Of a stretch of DNA of 64,000 bases, positions 8,365-17,094 are shown piece by piece (the stretch's first letter is position 1; each line of letters starts with the position of its first letter). The DNA lies in the NCBI RefSeq assembly GCF_017168235.1, contig NZ_JABFAO010000004.1:1044028-1108027 (forward strand), written 5' to 3'. The notes beneath the pieces were generated by a model. The model made no database searches, was not told the DNA's origin, and saw only the letters and a program-made list of their open reading frames with translations. The DNA comes from Rhodococcus sp. KRD197. Its GTDB lineage: Bacteria; Actinomycetota; Actinomycetes; Mycobacteriales; Mycobacteriaceae. The position numbers and the translations under genes were made by a program.

Positions 8365-9807
8365 TCACGTCTTCGGGAGACCGAGCAGGAACATCACACG
8401 TGCGCGCGTCCCTGGACTATCGCGCGCATGGTCAACAGGAGGCTCGATCGTGAACTGACCGATACCGGTCAGCCTCGAGGTCGGTGTGTTCTTGATGGCT
8501 TCGTCCAACACACCCATGGCCGATGGAATGAGCCGCTCGACGAACGTTGCCGCGTCGATGTAGTCCCCGAGCCCGTCACCGAATCGACGCAATCCCCAGG
8601 CGTCTTGGCCTCCGAGCTGGTCGAAGTGGTCGACAAGGACATCGGCTTCATTCCGAGGCAACCGCACGAGAGTCTGCGTGTGCGCAACCCTGGATTCGTT
8701 CAACGCAATGGCCGGTAGTCCTTCGCCGTGAACGGTGTTCCGGAGAAATCGGCAGATCTCGAACAACCGGTAGCCGGTGCTGTCCGGTGCGAACAGGTCC
8801 TCCAAATCGGCGTTGCGCAGCTTCTTCAACCACTCTTCTTTTTGCCAACCCGCAGTTCTGGTCCTGTCTTTCGGTAAGTCGTAGACGAGGTGCGCGGCGC
8901 GGGCCGCGGCGTCGAAGGCCCCGACGAGATTGACCAGAAAGTAGTCCAGGGACTCGACCAGACGATCCATAGTGGTGTTGGTCTGGCTTGCCATCGACGC
9001 GATGAGCAGTTGGTCGCGGCACCGCAGCATGCGGATGATTCGCTCGCGGACCGACTGAGCCAACAGCGCAGGCGTGTCGTTGTCGGTCGCGTACGTGTGT
9101 CGACTGAGCTCGGAAGCCCACACCCGCCACGACGGAAGGAGCTCCTCCACTGCCAGAAGAAACATCGAGCGCTCATCGAGCACCAGACGCTCCGGACCGA
9201 CTACGGGGTACTGACCTTTGCTGCGGAGATACAACCCGACGACCCCCACCGCTTGGACGGCCGAAAGCGGGTTCGTCTCCGTTACGTACGCTGCCTGGCT
9301 CGACAGGAGGCGCGGATTGATGGTGGCCAGCAGGTCCGCGCGCATCTCGTTGCTGGCCCGGGCAACGAGAAGCTCCGCCAGCCACTGCTCAGCGGATAGA
9401 CCTGCGTGGGCTCCGGCGTCCTCCTGCGCGAACGTTTCGTAGGTGCTGTAGGGCCAGATCGCATATCCGGTCCGGTGCCCCTGGCCGTCGATGGTCGAGA
9501 ACTCCAGGTAGTCGTGGGCGCAGGGGTCTAGGGGTCCCGGCGGTATCACGACCCGGCCGGCAGCGGCCGGGTCGTCGGCGGTGCCGATCCAGTAGCGGTC
9601 GATACTCTCGCCCTCTGTCAGCGACCACAGAAAGACCTCCGGGTCCGGCATTGCGAGCGGGGCGTAGGTATTTCCATCCCAGTCTTCGACCTGGCGCTGA
9701 TCCTGTACGACGTCTACGACGATGCGCAGCGGCCGACCACCCTGATCGAACGGGCCAGGCGGATCGCCCGCGGCCTTCCCTTGTCGTGCAATTCGTGGAA
9801 AGCCCAT
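8365..9807 (-). CDS. Large hypothetical protein, possible HEPN-like C-terminal region
   Basis: 480 aa from the ATG at 9807 (the frame stays open to 10056 but that extension crosses a terminator and is compositionally unlike the rest). The N-terminal 130 aa read as a beta-rich domain; the remainder is helical. A FLRNTVHGEG motif near residue 370 recalls the Arg-x-His motif of HEPN RNases, though spacing is not canonical. No confident family. It is isolated: convergent with the transfer cluster and separated by a terminator from the next minus gene. Accessory or defence cargo is a reasonable guess only. Confidence 0.6.
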   Translation of the reverse strand: MGFPRIARQGKAAGDPPGPFDQGGRPLRIVVDVVQDQRQVEDWDGNTYAPLAMPDPEVFLWSLTEGESIDRYWIGTADDPAAAGRVVIPPGPLDPCAHDYLEFSTIDGQGHRTGYAIWPYSTYETFAQEDAGAHAGLSAEQWLAELLVARASNEMRADLLATINPRLLSSQAAYVTETNPLSAVQAVGVVGLYLRSKGQYPVVGPERLVLDERSMFLLAVEELLPSWRVWASELSRHTYATDNDTPALLAQSVRERIIRMLRCRDQLLIASMASQTNTTMDRLVESLDYFLVNLVGAFDAAARAAHLVYDLPKDRTRTAGWQKEEWLKKLRNADLEDLFAPDSTGYRLFEICRFLRNTVHGEGLPAIALNESRVAHTQTLVRLPRNEADVLVDHFDQLGGQDAWGLRRFGDGLGDYIDAATFVERLIPSAMGVLDEAIKNTPTSRLTGIGQFTIEPPVDHARDSPGTRARVMFLLGLPKT

Positions 9808-9856
9808 CGACGCAACTCTCTTCTGGATCTGTCCTCGGAGCCTGTTCAGACGAAAA

Positions 9857-9889
9857 GGGCACGGACAACAACTGTCCGTGCCCATTTTT
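9857..9889. terminator. Bidirectional intrinsic terminator
   Basis: Perfect 11-bp stem GGGCACGGACA / TGTCCGTGCCC with a 5-nt loop. T5 follows on the + strand and T4 on the minus strand. It would end transcription of the minus-strand gene at 10123-11118. The remaining 9890-10122 holds no gene I can support. Confidence 0.8.
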
Positions 9890-10122
9890 CTACGGGAATC
9901 AAGCCATGGGGCCTTGGGGGGCGACGTTACCCATCGCGCCGCTCCAATCACGGAGCCAGAAACCGAGCGGGCCGAGTCCGAGCATTCGGGCACTTCCTTT
10001 CGCTGGAGGAAACTGAGCCGTCCACCGTACCGACGAATGGACCGATGTGCACCCACAAGTCGCTCTACCAGCCACGGACCTTTCCGGGACGGTTGGCGAG
10101 CCGGCTTCGCATAACTACTCGC

Positions 10123-11118
10123 TCACTGCGCGGCCAGATACGTTTCGAGCGCCTGACGGATCTCGGACTCCACTTCCTCCGCGGGACGGCATTCAGGGCT
10201 GAATGTCTGCCACTGGTCCCAACGAACACCCAGCTCACCAGCGAATCTTTCGAGAACACGCGCACGTCGCTCATCGAGCGGATCCGCATCCAAATGGTGG
10301 TCCAGGACACGTAGATCACCGAAGTTGAACAACAGAAGGTCACGCGCGAGCACACGTGGATCTGTCGAATCGTCGGGCAAGGTCGGCAACAGTGTTCCGT
10401 AGCGCTTCATCTCGTCCTGTTCGCGCGCGGCTCGCTCCTCGAACTTCTTCTTCTCCCAGGGTTTTCCGTGATCGAACATCGCAGAGTGCCTGTGCGGGTG
10501 ACGGTAAAGGAAGTCGGGAACTTCGGAAACCACGGGAGTGCGCAGAAACTCCAGCATTTCGTCCTCACGGGCCCGCAGATCGACCTCCGTCGCTCCCGCT
10601 GCAGCGGCACGTAGAGCACCGACGCGTGCCGCGTCCACGTCCTCCTGTCGCGGCGTATACGGCCGCGCTACCTCGCAGCGAGCGAAAGCGCAGCTGTAAG
10701 TGTCGAGTTCATCGGTCACAGAACCGATCCGGTACTGCTCCAAGTTTCGCTCGGGCTGAGCGACGTCGGGCAGCCGCGTGGCATCCCACTCGAACGCGGC
10801 GTCGATTGCGAGCTTCAACCGTTGTTCGGACTTCCCCCACAGCGAGTGGGCAAGTGCCCATACGTCGATCGAGTGCAGCATCTCCGCGCGGCGTACCGGA
10901 TGGAACGGTGTGCGGGCCTGATCCCCGACCTGCTGTTTTCTGATGTGCATCGTTCGCGCCACTTGCGCGTGTGTGTAGCCGGCCGCGAGCAGTTGCTTGA
11001 CGGTGGGGTTGAGGACCAGCATCTTCACGAGTTCGTCGAACGTGGCCACGTACGCGTCGGAGATCTCCCTGGCAGATCCAGCCATTCGTACCGTGGTCAC
11101 ATCGAGTGCGGATTCCAT
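10123..11118 (-). CDS. Hypothetical protein with HTH-like segment
   Basis: 331 aa. Residues about 40-65 (LLAAGYTHAQVARTMHIRKQ) read as a helix-turn-helix, suggesting DNA binding. The middle and C-terminal parts are helical and charged with a Lys/Glu-rich coiled stretch. No family recognised. The start at 11118 is the only plausible ATG; the region upstream to the IS element at 11372 has no other gene. A terminator lies downstream. Confidence 0.55.
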   Translation of the reverse strand: MESALDVTTVRMAGSAREISDAYVATFDELVKMLVLNPTVKQLLAAGYTHAQVARTMHIRKQQVGDQARTPFHPVRRAEMLHSIDVWALAHSLWGKSEQRLKLAIDAAFEWDATRLPDVAQPERNLEQYRIGSVTDELDTYSCAFARCEVARPYTPRQEDVDAARVGALRAAAAGATEVDLRAREDEMLEFLRTPVVSEVPDFLYRHPHRHSAMFDHGKPWEKKKFEERAAREQDEMKRYGTLLPTLPDDSTDPRVLARDLLLFNFGDLRVLDHHLDADPLDERRARVLERFAGELGVRWDQWQTFSPECRPAEEVESEIRQALETYLAAQ

Positions 11119-11371
11119 TCTGCAACCATAGTCGTCGGGTTCCCGATTCGGAACCGACCAAGTTCCTGAGTCGGAACCTTGAGGCTAGTAGCCATTGATA
11201 TGTAGCGGGCAGTTCACGTTCCCGAGATGATGTGTTCCGATCCCCGAGCGTCCTGGGTAGATGCCCCCTCGGTCTAGTCCTAGGCTCGGCCCCGCAGCGT
11301 TGGCGGCTGGTCAAGCGCAGCGAAGTCTAGGTCGACTAAGACTTGGCGGACGTACGATGTGATCGGCCCAG

Positions 11372-11388
11372 GGATTTCGGACAGTGGA
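11372..11388 (+). repeat. IS left inverted repeat
   Basis: GGATTTCGGACAGTGGA; pairs with the right end with one mismatch. Confidence 0.85.
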
Positions 11389-11414
11389 CCCGCTTAGAAT
11401 AGGGATCTACTGAA

Positions 11415-11723
11415 ATGAGTCCGACCAGCATGAGCAGAGCACGGCGATCGTTCTCGGCCGAGTTCAAAGATGAACTGTGCCGAGAGGTGATCGAGTCATC
11501 GAAGCCGATCAGCGAAGTCGCCAAGGCCTACGGGGTCGGCGACGACAGCCTGCGCCGTTGGCTTGCCAAGTATCGTGACACCCACGGTGGTAGTCCAGGC
11601 AGCGAACTCACTGTGACCGAACGAGCGCGACTGGCCCAGCTCGAACGAGAGAATCGTGAACTTCGTTCTGAGGCAGCCTTTTTGAAAAAAGCAGCCTCGT
11701 ACTTCGCGCGGGAGCCACGGTAG
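11415..11723 (+). CDS. IS3-family OrfA (transposase HTH subunit)
   Basis: 102 aa. An N-terminal helix-turn-helix (RRSFSAEFKDELCREVIE then ISEVAKAYGVGDDSLRRWL) is followed by a leucine-zipper-like ERARLAQLERENRELRSE and FLKKA, the standard IS3 OrfA layout. The TAG stop overlaps the GTG of orfB by 1 nt. OrfA binds the IS ends; an OrfAB fusion made by -1 frameshifting at the A6 run would be the active transposase. Confidence 0.9.
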   Translation: MSPTSMSRARRSFSAEFKDELCREVIESSKPISEVAKAYGVGDDSLRRWLAKYRDTHGGSPGSELTVTERARLAQLERENRELRSEAAFLKKAASYFAREPR

Positions 11724-12610
11724 TGGCGAAGTACGAGTTCATAGATTCCCATGTCCCGGGCGACTCCGAGACCGCACCTGTCATCGACCGTTGCCGCTGG
11801 CTCGAGGTGTCCACCTCGGGTTTCTACAACTGGCGAAGCCGGCCACAATCAGCTACATCGAAACGCAGAGAATTTCTGGCGCAACAGATTCGCGTGTTCT
11901 TCGATGCCGCGCACGGAACATACGGATACCGGCGGATCCACGTAGATCTGCGTGCCGCGGGTGTCGAATGCTCCCCGGAGTTGGTCCGCTCGATCATGCG
12001 CGAACACGAGCTGGTCCCGTGCCAGCCGCGACCGTTTCGCACGACCACGCAGTCCGGTGACGACGACGCGGTCCCGGACCTGGTCAAGCGGGATTTCACT
12101 GCTGATCGGCCCGGGGTGAAGTTCGTCGGCGACATCACCTACGTCCACACCTGGCAGGGGTTCGTGTACTTGGCAACGGTGATCGACTGCTTCTCCCGCA
12201 AGGTGGTGGGTTGGTCGATCGCTGATCACATGCGCACCGAGCTCGTCGCGGCTGCGCTCGACAATGCTGCGTCGACAACTCTGATCGAGACAGGAGCGAT
12301 CTTTCACTCCGATCGGGGCAGTGTCTACACATCGCAGGCCTACCGGGCTCTGGTGGCCAGCGTGGGGATGCGGTCCTCGATGGGACGTACCGGGGTCTGC
12401 TGGGATAACAGTATGGCCGAAAGTTTCTTCGCTGCACTCAAGAACGAATGCGTGTATCGCACGGTGTACGCCACGAAATCACAAGCGCGTCAAGATGTCA
12501 TCAAATATATCGAGGGCTTCTACAATCCTCGACGCAGGCATTCGGCGCTCGGCTATCAAGTTCCGAACGATGTCCACTACAGTTACCGGCAGCACGACAA
12601 CGCGGCCTGA
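11723..12610 (+). CDS. IS3-family OrfB transposase (DDE integrase core)
   Basis: 295 aa from GTG. It has an HTH_21-like region (GTYGYRRIHVDLR) and an rve integrase core with the DDE triad: first Asp in VGDITYV, second in FHSDRGSVY, Glu in MAESFFAALKNE. The C-terminal YNPRRRHSALGY motif is typical of the family. Length is normal and no lesion is visible, so the element may be active. Confidence 0.92.
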   Translation: MAKYEFIDSHVPGDSETAPVIDRCRWLEVSTSGFYNWRSRPQSATSKRREFLAQQIRVFFDAAHGTYGYRRIHVDLRAAGVECSPELVRSIMREHELVPCQPRPFRTTTQSGDDDAVPDLVKRDFTADRPGVKFVGDITYVHTWQGFVYLATVIDCFSRKVVGWSIADHMRTELVAAALDNAASTTLIETGAIFHSDRGSVYTSQAYRALVASVGMRSSMGRTGVCWDNSMAESFFAALKNECVYRTVYATKSQARQDVIKYIEGFYNPRRRHSALGYQVPNDVHYSYRQHDNAA

Positions 12611-12621
12611 AATTAACCATC

Positions 12622-12638
12622 TCCAGTGTCCGAAATCC
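12622..12638 (-). repeat. IS right inverted repeat
   Basis: Reads GGATTTCGGACACTGGA on the minus strand, 16/17 identical to the left end. Confidence 0.85.
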
Positions 12639-13448
12639 TCGCGGCAGATCAATGGATCGCCCCCAGATGCTGTCTTGATGTCTTGCAATAACGGCCAACC
12701 AATCTCCTCCGTCGATCGTCCCGCCTCAACATACAAAGGATCGCCGTCGAAAGGTTCGTCGAACCATGCGAGCTTGGCGTGATCAAGAATGTCCAGATAG
12801 TCGTCCAAGTGTTCATTACTGCTCACGATGCTGCGAAGTAGTGACCAACGTATGCGGAATTCAGCGTCTCGCGGTCCCAGTGCTCGGCGTGACTCGCCGC
12901 GGGTCACGACCATCGCTAAGAGCGACCGAGCTCCTATGGGCAGCTGCGCCAAACGAGTTGCGAAGCGCTCTAGAACGGCCAGGTCAAAGGGTAGCTCTTC
13001 TGTCCTGTCTTCTGTGCCGAAGATGGCGGACAGAGTGGTCGGCATAGTCCAAGTGGTTCCCTCCGTGACGTCACCCAATTGCGCTCTCAATCGGTCGACC
13101 GCGCCTGTGTATATAGCTTCATGCTTAGCCTTGAGGCTTTGGAGCGCCTGCACTGTCCACGTGTCGAGGTCGCCGTCTATGACAGAGTGGTGGGTTCCGC
13201 ACATCAGAACCAGATTCGATTCGAGGCGGCGCTGCTCGTTCGTCATATTGTCGTTGAAGCGTGGTCCGTCCGGCATCGCCGCCTCGATATGCGCGATTTC
13301 CCCGACCAAGACGCTGTCAGACCCCAACAGAGGCTGGTCACAGCCGGGATATGCGCAACGATTGCCCGACTTCAAGAACAGAATCCCGGTGGTTGGCTTG
13401 TCCGGTGTCAGGCGCTTCGGTATCTCATCTCCCATAGGTGAAACCATA
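12639..13448 (-). pseudogene. HNH endonuclease gene interrupted by IS3 element
   Basis: The minus-strand frame encodes an HNH nuclease: GNRCAYPGC (first zinc/HNH cysteines), GEIAHIEA (His of the motif), and NLVLMCGTHHSVIDGD. Such HNH modules are common in nuclease toxins and defence proteins. The helical C-terminal part is cut at 12638 where the IS right end begins; the frame then reads on into IS sequence and stops at 12479. The likely native tail lies left of the IS at about 11336-11371 (LGRSHRTSAKS then stop). The start is uncertain: 13448 is used, 13435 is also possible. Confidence 0.75.
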
Positions 13449-13559
13449 GAGATAGGTGGGCGGGCAAAGCGATTGTTAGGGAGAGCAACTGTTCTTACAG
13501 TATGCCGAGGTCTCATCTGACCTGCGGCGGGATTCCGTTGTGGCTGCGACAATTCCTAG

Positions 13560-14597
13560 ATGATGAATGCAGTCGGACGGCGATCGGGCCGCCTCGTTAA
13601 CCGGGTGTCTGTACTTAGTCCATCGTCTCACAAGCCGTGGTATCGCCCTAGGCTTCGAGGGAGAAAGACAGAACGTAAACCTACCCGGCTCGGGCGGTCC
13701 TCCGACGTTCGTCGAGCGCGACGAGATGCGAGTTCTGATCGCTTTCCAGCAACTGTGAGATGGATCGGCGAGAAGCTTCTCACCCCGATGATCGTAGGTT
13801 TTACCATTTTCGGGGCAACGATCTACACGACCAACCAGCGCACTGAGGCCGATAGGGCTATTGCAGGTGAACAGGCTGCGACAGCACGGGACATCGAGGA
13901 CCAACGAGCTAAGTCGTCTGAGCGGTTAGAAAACTTGCGTTACCTCAGAACGCTGGCACAAACACCGGCCCCAGAGCGCTTCGTCTTAGGGATGCCGAGT
14001 ATTGACTTGCACGGAATGGATCTGTCTGGCATCGACATTAGTGGACTAAATTTGAACAAAGCCAATCTCTCAAATATTACTGCAGCAGACTTGACTGCTG
14101 TGTCGGAGATGCCGGCAGGCGATCAACCGGGCAATACCCCTTCAGGATCGCCGACTTGGGCACGGACACAACTCAATTCCGTAAACCTTGAAGGTGCTGA
14201 CTTGAGTTTCACGTCGACCTTCGCCGGCGCACAGATGCAGTGTGCCCGGCTCGGTGGCGCTCGCGTTGCGTCAATTGGAGCACTGAAGGGCGACAGAGTG
14301 ATTCCAACCGACCTACGGGCTGCTGATCTCCGTGGACTCGTCTTGCAACCACCTCTTCAAGTCACCTTCTGGCCACCCCCAATCGGTACCGCTAGGTTGG
14401 ACGGAGCGGATATAAGGGGTGTCGATTTCAGCCGTGTGTCGCTCGACGGCGTGACGTGGGGTTCTGGCTTGTTCTATGACGACACGACACAGTGGCCAGA
14501 AAGCTACCTAAAGCCCACGAACCTTGGAGATCCGACCCGACGTGAACAGGGGTGTGGCCGCATAGCCGTCAGCCCTTTTGGCAAGTTCGAATTTTGA
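13560..14597 (+). CDS. Membrane-anchored pentapeptide-repeat protein
   Basis: 345 aa. A basic N-terminal 65 residues precede one transmembrane helix (about 72-91), a short coiled coil (RTEADRAIAGEQAATARDIE) and then pentapeptide repeats of the A(D/N)LxX type (LHGMDLSGIDISGLNLNKAN, LEGADLSF, LRAADLRG, LDGADIRG). Right-handed beta-helices of this kind are widespread on actinobacterial plasmids; function unknown. Codon use is somewhat less GC-biased than in the transfer genes, hinting at separate acquisition. It resembles in layout the broken gene at 52.6-54.0 kb. Confidence 0.75.
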   Translation: MMNAVGRRSGRLVNRVSVLSPSSHKPWYRPRLRGRKTERKPTRLGRSSDVRRARRDASSDRFPATVRWIGEKLLTPMIVGFTIFGATIYTTNQRTEADRAIAGEQAATARDIEDQRAKSSERLENLRYLRTLAQTPAPERFVLGMPSIDLHGMDLSGIDISGLNLNKANLSNITAADLTAVSEMPAGDQPGNTPSGSPTWARTQLNSVNLEGADLSFTSTFAGAQMQCARLGGARVASIGALKGDRVIPTDLRAADLRGLVLQPPLQVTFWPPPIGTARLDGADIRGVDFSRVSLDGVTWGSGLFYDDTTQWPESYLKPTNLGDPTRREQGCGRIAVSPFGKFEF

Positions 14598-14689
14598 CTC
14601 CGCCACGAAGAGTCCTGTCCGCTGTAGAGATGTCGGTCTCAACGACCGCTGTTCCGAAGGCGGTAGTCCAAGACTTTCCATTGATCGGA

Positions 14690-14990
14690 ACTGTGTGCAG
14701 TGCGTCCCACGAGGAGTCTTGGACGGCGGGTTGCCAGGTGAACACGCCGGACATCACGGTTACGGCGACATCGGCGGGTTCGGTTCCGATGGGTGCGATG
14801 GCGTAGCCGGCGTCGGTGCCGGGTTGTTCGGGGGTGCTGGTGCTGCCGCCGAAGATGAGTACGACGATGGTTGCGATCCCGGAGGCGGCGAGCAGGCCGA
14901 GGCCGATAAGTACGGCCAGGGTTCCGTGTCACAGCTCGGGGTCCGTTGCTCGCTGGACCGGGTGACCGTCGGGGTTGAGCTGGCCGAGGG
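14690..14990 (-). pseudogene. Remnant of a VirB8-like membrane protein gene
   Basis: On the minus strand one frame reads DPEL, then an in-frame TGA (14929-14931), then a clean transmembrane helix (TLAVLIGLGLLAASGIATIV), a linker and VFTWQPAVQDSSWDALHTV before the similarity ends. The helix-linker-VFTWQPAV order matches the complete gene at 1289-1837 (MFSWQPAV). No start with a ribosome binding site and no natural end are visible, so this looks like a decayed fragment. It fills most of the gap between the pentapeptide gene and the toxin gene. Confidence 0.45.
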
Positions 14991-15092
14991 CGCGCCCTGG
15001 CACAGTGGACCGTCATGCTCGCCAAAGCGGGAAATGTTGGAGGAGCTCAATGCGGGACATAGCAAACGCTTAAATGCAGTCGGCGGTCAGGT

Positions 15093-16001
15093 CTATGGGC
15101 TTGTCCACTCCCCGCTGCGGTCTCTTGACCATGACTGCTCGTGCTTCGGCGGTTCCATAGGGGCGGTTGTTCTGTACAGGTCGTATTTCACGACCTCGGA
15201 GAAGTTGAAGGCGATCTCGCTCGCGTTCATTTCGCAGTGCGAGACGGTCCGCCCTGTCGCGAAGAGTCGAGTCACGGCCGACGCAGGCAACCACCGGCCG
15301 CCCATCGCCGCCGTCGGATCATGCGGATCAGCCAGGGCGTTCTCGTAGCCCGTCCTCCACCGTGTGACAACGCGTGCGAGTGATAGCTCCTCCTCAGCCT
15401 CGACGTCGATCACGTGGATCTTGTAACCGAAGTCCCCCAGCTGCCGAACCAAATCCTTCGCCCACGGCATGTACCCCAGCGTCCCGTCGATGGCTACGTT
15501 CTCGCCCGCACGCATCGCGTCGCTCAATGCACGTTCTTGAAGGATGGTCGACTCGCGGTGCACCAGCGCGGAGAGTTCGAGCGGGTGAAACTGTTCCTCG
15601 AAGTTGTCTCGCAGGGGTCGTGGTATCAGGGACGCGATCGAGCCGTCCTCCACAGCAGATTGAAGCAGCAGTGTCTTGAAGTCGTCGGCATCGATGCGAC
15701 GGTGGTCCGCGAGGTGCGTGTTCGATGCCCCCATCAGAGTGCTCTTGCCCGCGGCGGGCGGCCCGGCAAAGAGCGTCGCCCGGCGCGCGCTCCGTAGATC
15801 CTGGGAACTGTCGCGCCACCTGCCGAGCAGGGCAGCGTGCAGCTTTCTGCGAGCCGACGTGGGTACGAGTTCGCCAGCTACTGTCCGGAAATGGCGTCGG
15901 TCCTTGACGGTCGCCAATGGAGCATCGATGTTTAGCGGGCCGACGGGCGTCGACAAACTTTCCAGCCGCGCCCGACGGTCCTCTACTGCTTCGTGGGCCA
16001 A
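15093..16001 (-). CDS. Zeta-family toxin (UDP-sugar kinase type)
   Basis: 302 aa from a TTG one base after the antitoxin stop. Walker A GPPAAGKST (80-88) followed by RIDADDFK (102-109) are the nucleotide-binding and substrate motifs of zeta/PezT toxins, which phosphorylate UDP-N-acetylglucosamine and block wall synthesis. Paired with an upstream HTH antitoxin rather than an epsilon protein, so PezAT-like in layout. The C-terminal 80 aa (GRWLPASAVTRLF onward) are usual for actinobacterial zeta proteins. Role: plasmid maintenance. Confidence 0.85.
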   Translation of the reverse strand: MAHEAVEDRRARLESLSTPVGPLNIDAPLATVKDRRHFRTVAGELVPTSARRKLHAALLGRWRDSSQDLRSARRATLFAGPPAAGKSTLMGASNTHLADHRRIDADDFKTLLLQSAVEDGSIASLIPRPLRDNFEEQFHPLELSALVHRESTILQERALSDAMRAGENVAIDGTLGYMPWAKDLVRQLGDFGYKIHVIDVEAEEELSLARVVTRWRTGYENALADPHDPTAAMGGRWLPASAVTRLFATGRTVSHCEMNASEIAFNFSEVVKYDLYRTTAPMEPPKHEQSWSRDRSGEWTSP

Positions 16002-16002
16002 G

Positions 16003-16464
16003 TCAGTCTGCTACTGCCTCGAGGATGCGGTCGTAGTCGGCCTCGTCGATGAATCGATCGTCCAATGCCCGCCCGACCTGGAGGTTGAAGCCCGACAAGT
16101 TCAGTCGCGGCACGTCGCCCTCGCCTGCCGGAGCCTGCTCGACCGGCTCGTAGATCCATGTTGAGAGCTGTTCGATCATCGTCTCCCGATCGAGCATCTT
16201 CGCTGCGTACCGTGCCGCGATCTCGTACGGGGTACCGCCAGCCAAACCTGGACGCACATCCGGTGCATCGATGCGCGCCATCTTCAACCACTGCGAGATG
16301 GCGGGCTGACTGACCCCGTTCGCTTCCGCCAGACGCGTCTGCGTCCACCCCTTCTGCTCATGGAGCTGCCGCACGCTTCGAAGGTGCTCGATGCGATCGA
16401 CAGCACCACGCGCTTTGGACGTCGTCATGGTCGCCTCGAGTGCGCGTTCCAATAGATCTGTCAT
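16003..16464 (-). CDS. HTH antitoxin of zeta-toxin pair
   Basis: 153 aa. The ATG at 16464 is chosen because GAGGAGG lies just upstream; the longer frame to 16515 would run through the operator palindrome. An XRE-type helix-turn-helix (WTQTRLAEANGVSQPAISQW, about 40-59) is followed by a helical C-terminal domain likely to bind the toxin. The stop is 1 bp from the toxin's TTG, giving tight coupling. Probably represses its own promoter. Confidence 0.82.
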   Translation of the reverse strand: MTDLLERALEATMTTSKARGAVDRIEHLRSVRQLHEQKGWTQTRLAEANGVSQPAISQWLKMARIDAPDVRPGLAGGTPYEIAARYAAKMLDRETMIEQLSTWIYEPVEQAPAGEGDVPRLNLSGFNLQVGRALDDRFIDEADYDRILEAVAD

Positions 16465-16476
16465 GACTACCTCCTC

Positions 16477-16496
16477 GGTATAAGTAATCTTATACC
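16477..16496. promoter_or_regulatory. Palindromic operator of toxin-antitoxin operon
   Basis: Perfect 8-bp arms GGTATAAG / CTTATACC around TAAT, 12 bp upstream of the antitoxin ATG. It contains -10-like TATAAG/TATACC sequence in an otherwise GC-rich region, so antitoxin binding here would block the promoter. Confidence 0.7.
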
Positions 16497-16806
16497 TACA
16501 GTTCGAGGGGTGCAAAATCTATTTCCGCATGGCAATGCTCTTAGAGCCCGTGTCACATTGGCTACCGCTCATGTCCTAGATCACCGTCTTGTCGCGTGCG
16601 GGTATCTCTGGTCGGTCGAGTAGCTTGCCGCGTACGCTCAGGGTCGAGGTGGGAACGGCGCACTGGCAATGGGTTCGCCCAACAGAAGCGGTTCCCAGAT
16701 CAGCCAGCGTCGGACACAAGTTGCCATGGGGTTCGCCCCAACCTCTGTAGCTGATTCTGACGGTTATGGGTCCATACCTCAGGACACATGGACGTCAGGA
16801 CCGACT
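16497..16806. other. Intergenic region without supported gene
   Basis: Upstream flank of the toxin-antitoxin operon. Nothing with coding character or clear structure was seen here apart from the operator at its left edge. Confidence 0.5.
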
Positions 16807-17007
16807 ATGCCCGAACTCGCCAACAGCCGAACGACTACAACAGTCGCCTCATCGCTGCTCCTCACCCTCACTTTGACTGGCCAGACCACAACAGCATCCA
16901 TCCTGTATCTGCTCACCCTGGCAGCATGGACCTCCGTGGAACTGGCGTCCTCGCCAACAGCCGTCGCGTTGACGAACCGTCCTGCCAAATCGCGCAAGAA
17001 GACGTAG
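16807..17007 (+). CDS. Possible small membrane protein
   Basis: 66 aa with two hydrophobic stretches (about 12-28 and 30-44) and a basic PAKSRKKT tail. ATG start without a clear ribosome binding site. Only the hydrophobic pattern and basic tail support it; it may be a chance frame in the gap between the antitoxin and the giant helicase gene. Confidence 0.3.
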   Translation: MPELANSRTTTTVASSLLLTLTLTGQTTTASILYLLTLAAWTSVELASSPTAVALTNRPAKSRKKT

Positions 17008-17094
17008 TACGACCGCCGTAGCGGGGTCAGACGTGTCGCACTGCGTTGTTTGGCCTCCAAAATTTCCCTGGTAGGGCCCGCCAGGAGATGTCCG

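Larger units (their letters stand above)
11372..12638 (+). mobile_element. IS3-family insertion sequence
   Basis: 1267 bp bounded by 17-bp imperfect inverted repeats (left 11372-11388, right 12622-12638, one mismatch) and containing two overlapping frames, orfA (frame 0) and orfB (frame -1), as in IS3-family elements. A run of six A's (11685-11690) in the overlap is a candidate -1 slippage site. I could not identify a clean target duplication. The insertion interrupts a minus-strand HNH gene. Confidence 0.9.

Noticed and set aside
11685-11690. A6 run as a proven -1 frameshift signal
   Set aside because: The codon phase (TTG AAA AAA G) is not the classic A-AAA-AAG heptamer, so it is noted only as a candidate within the IS entry.
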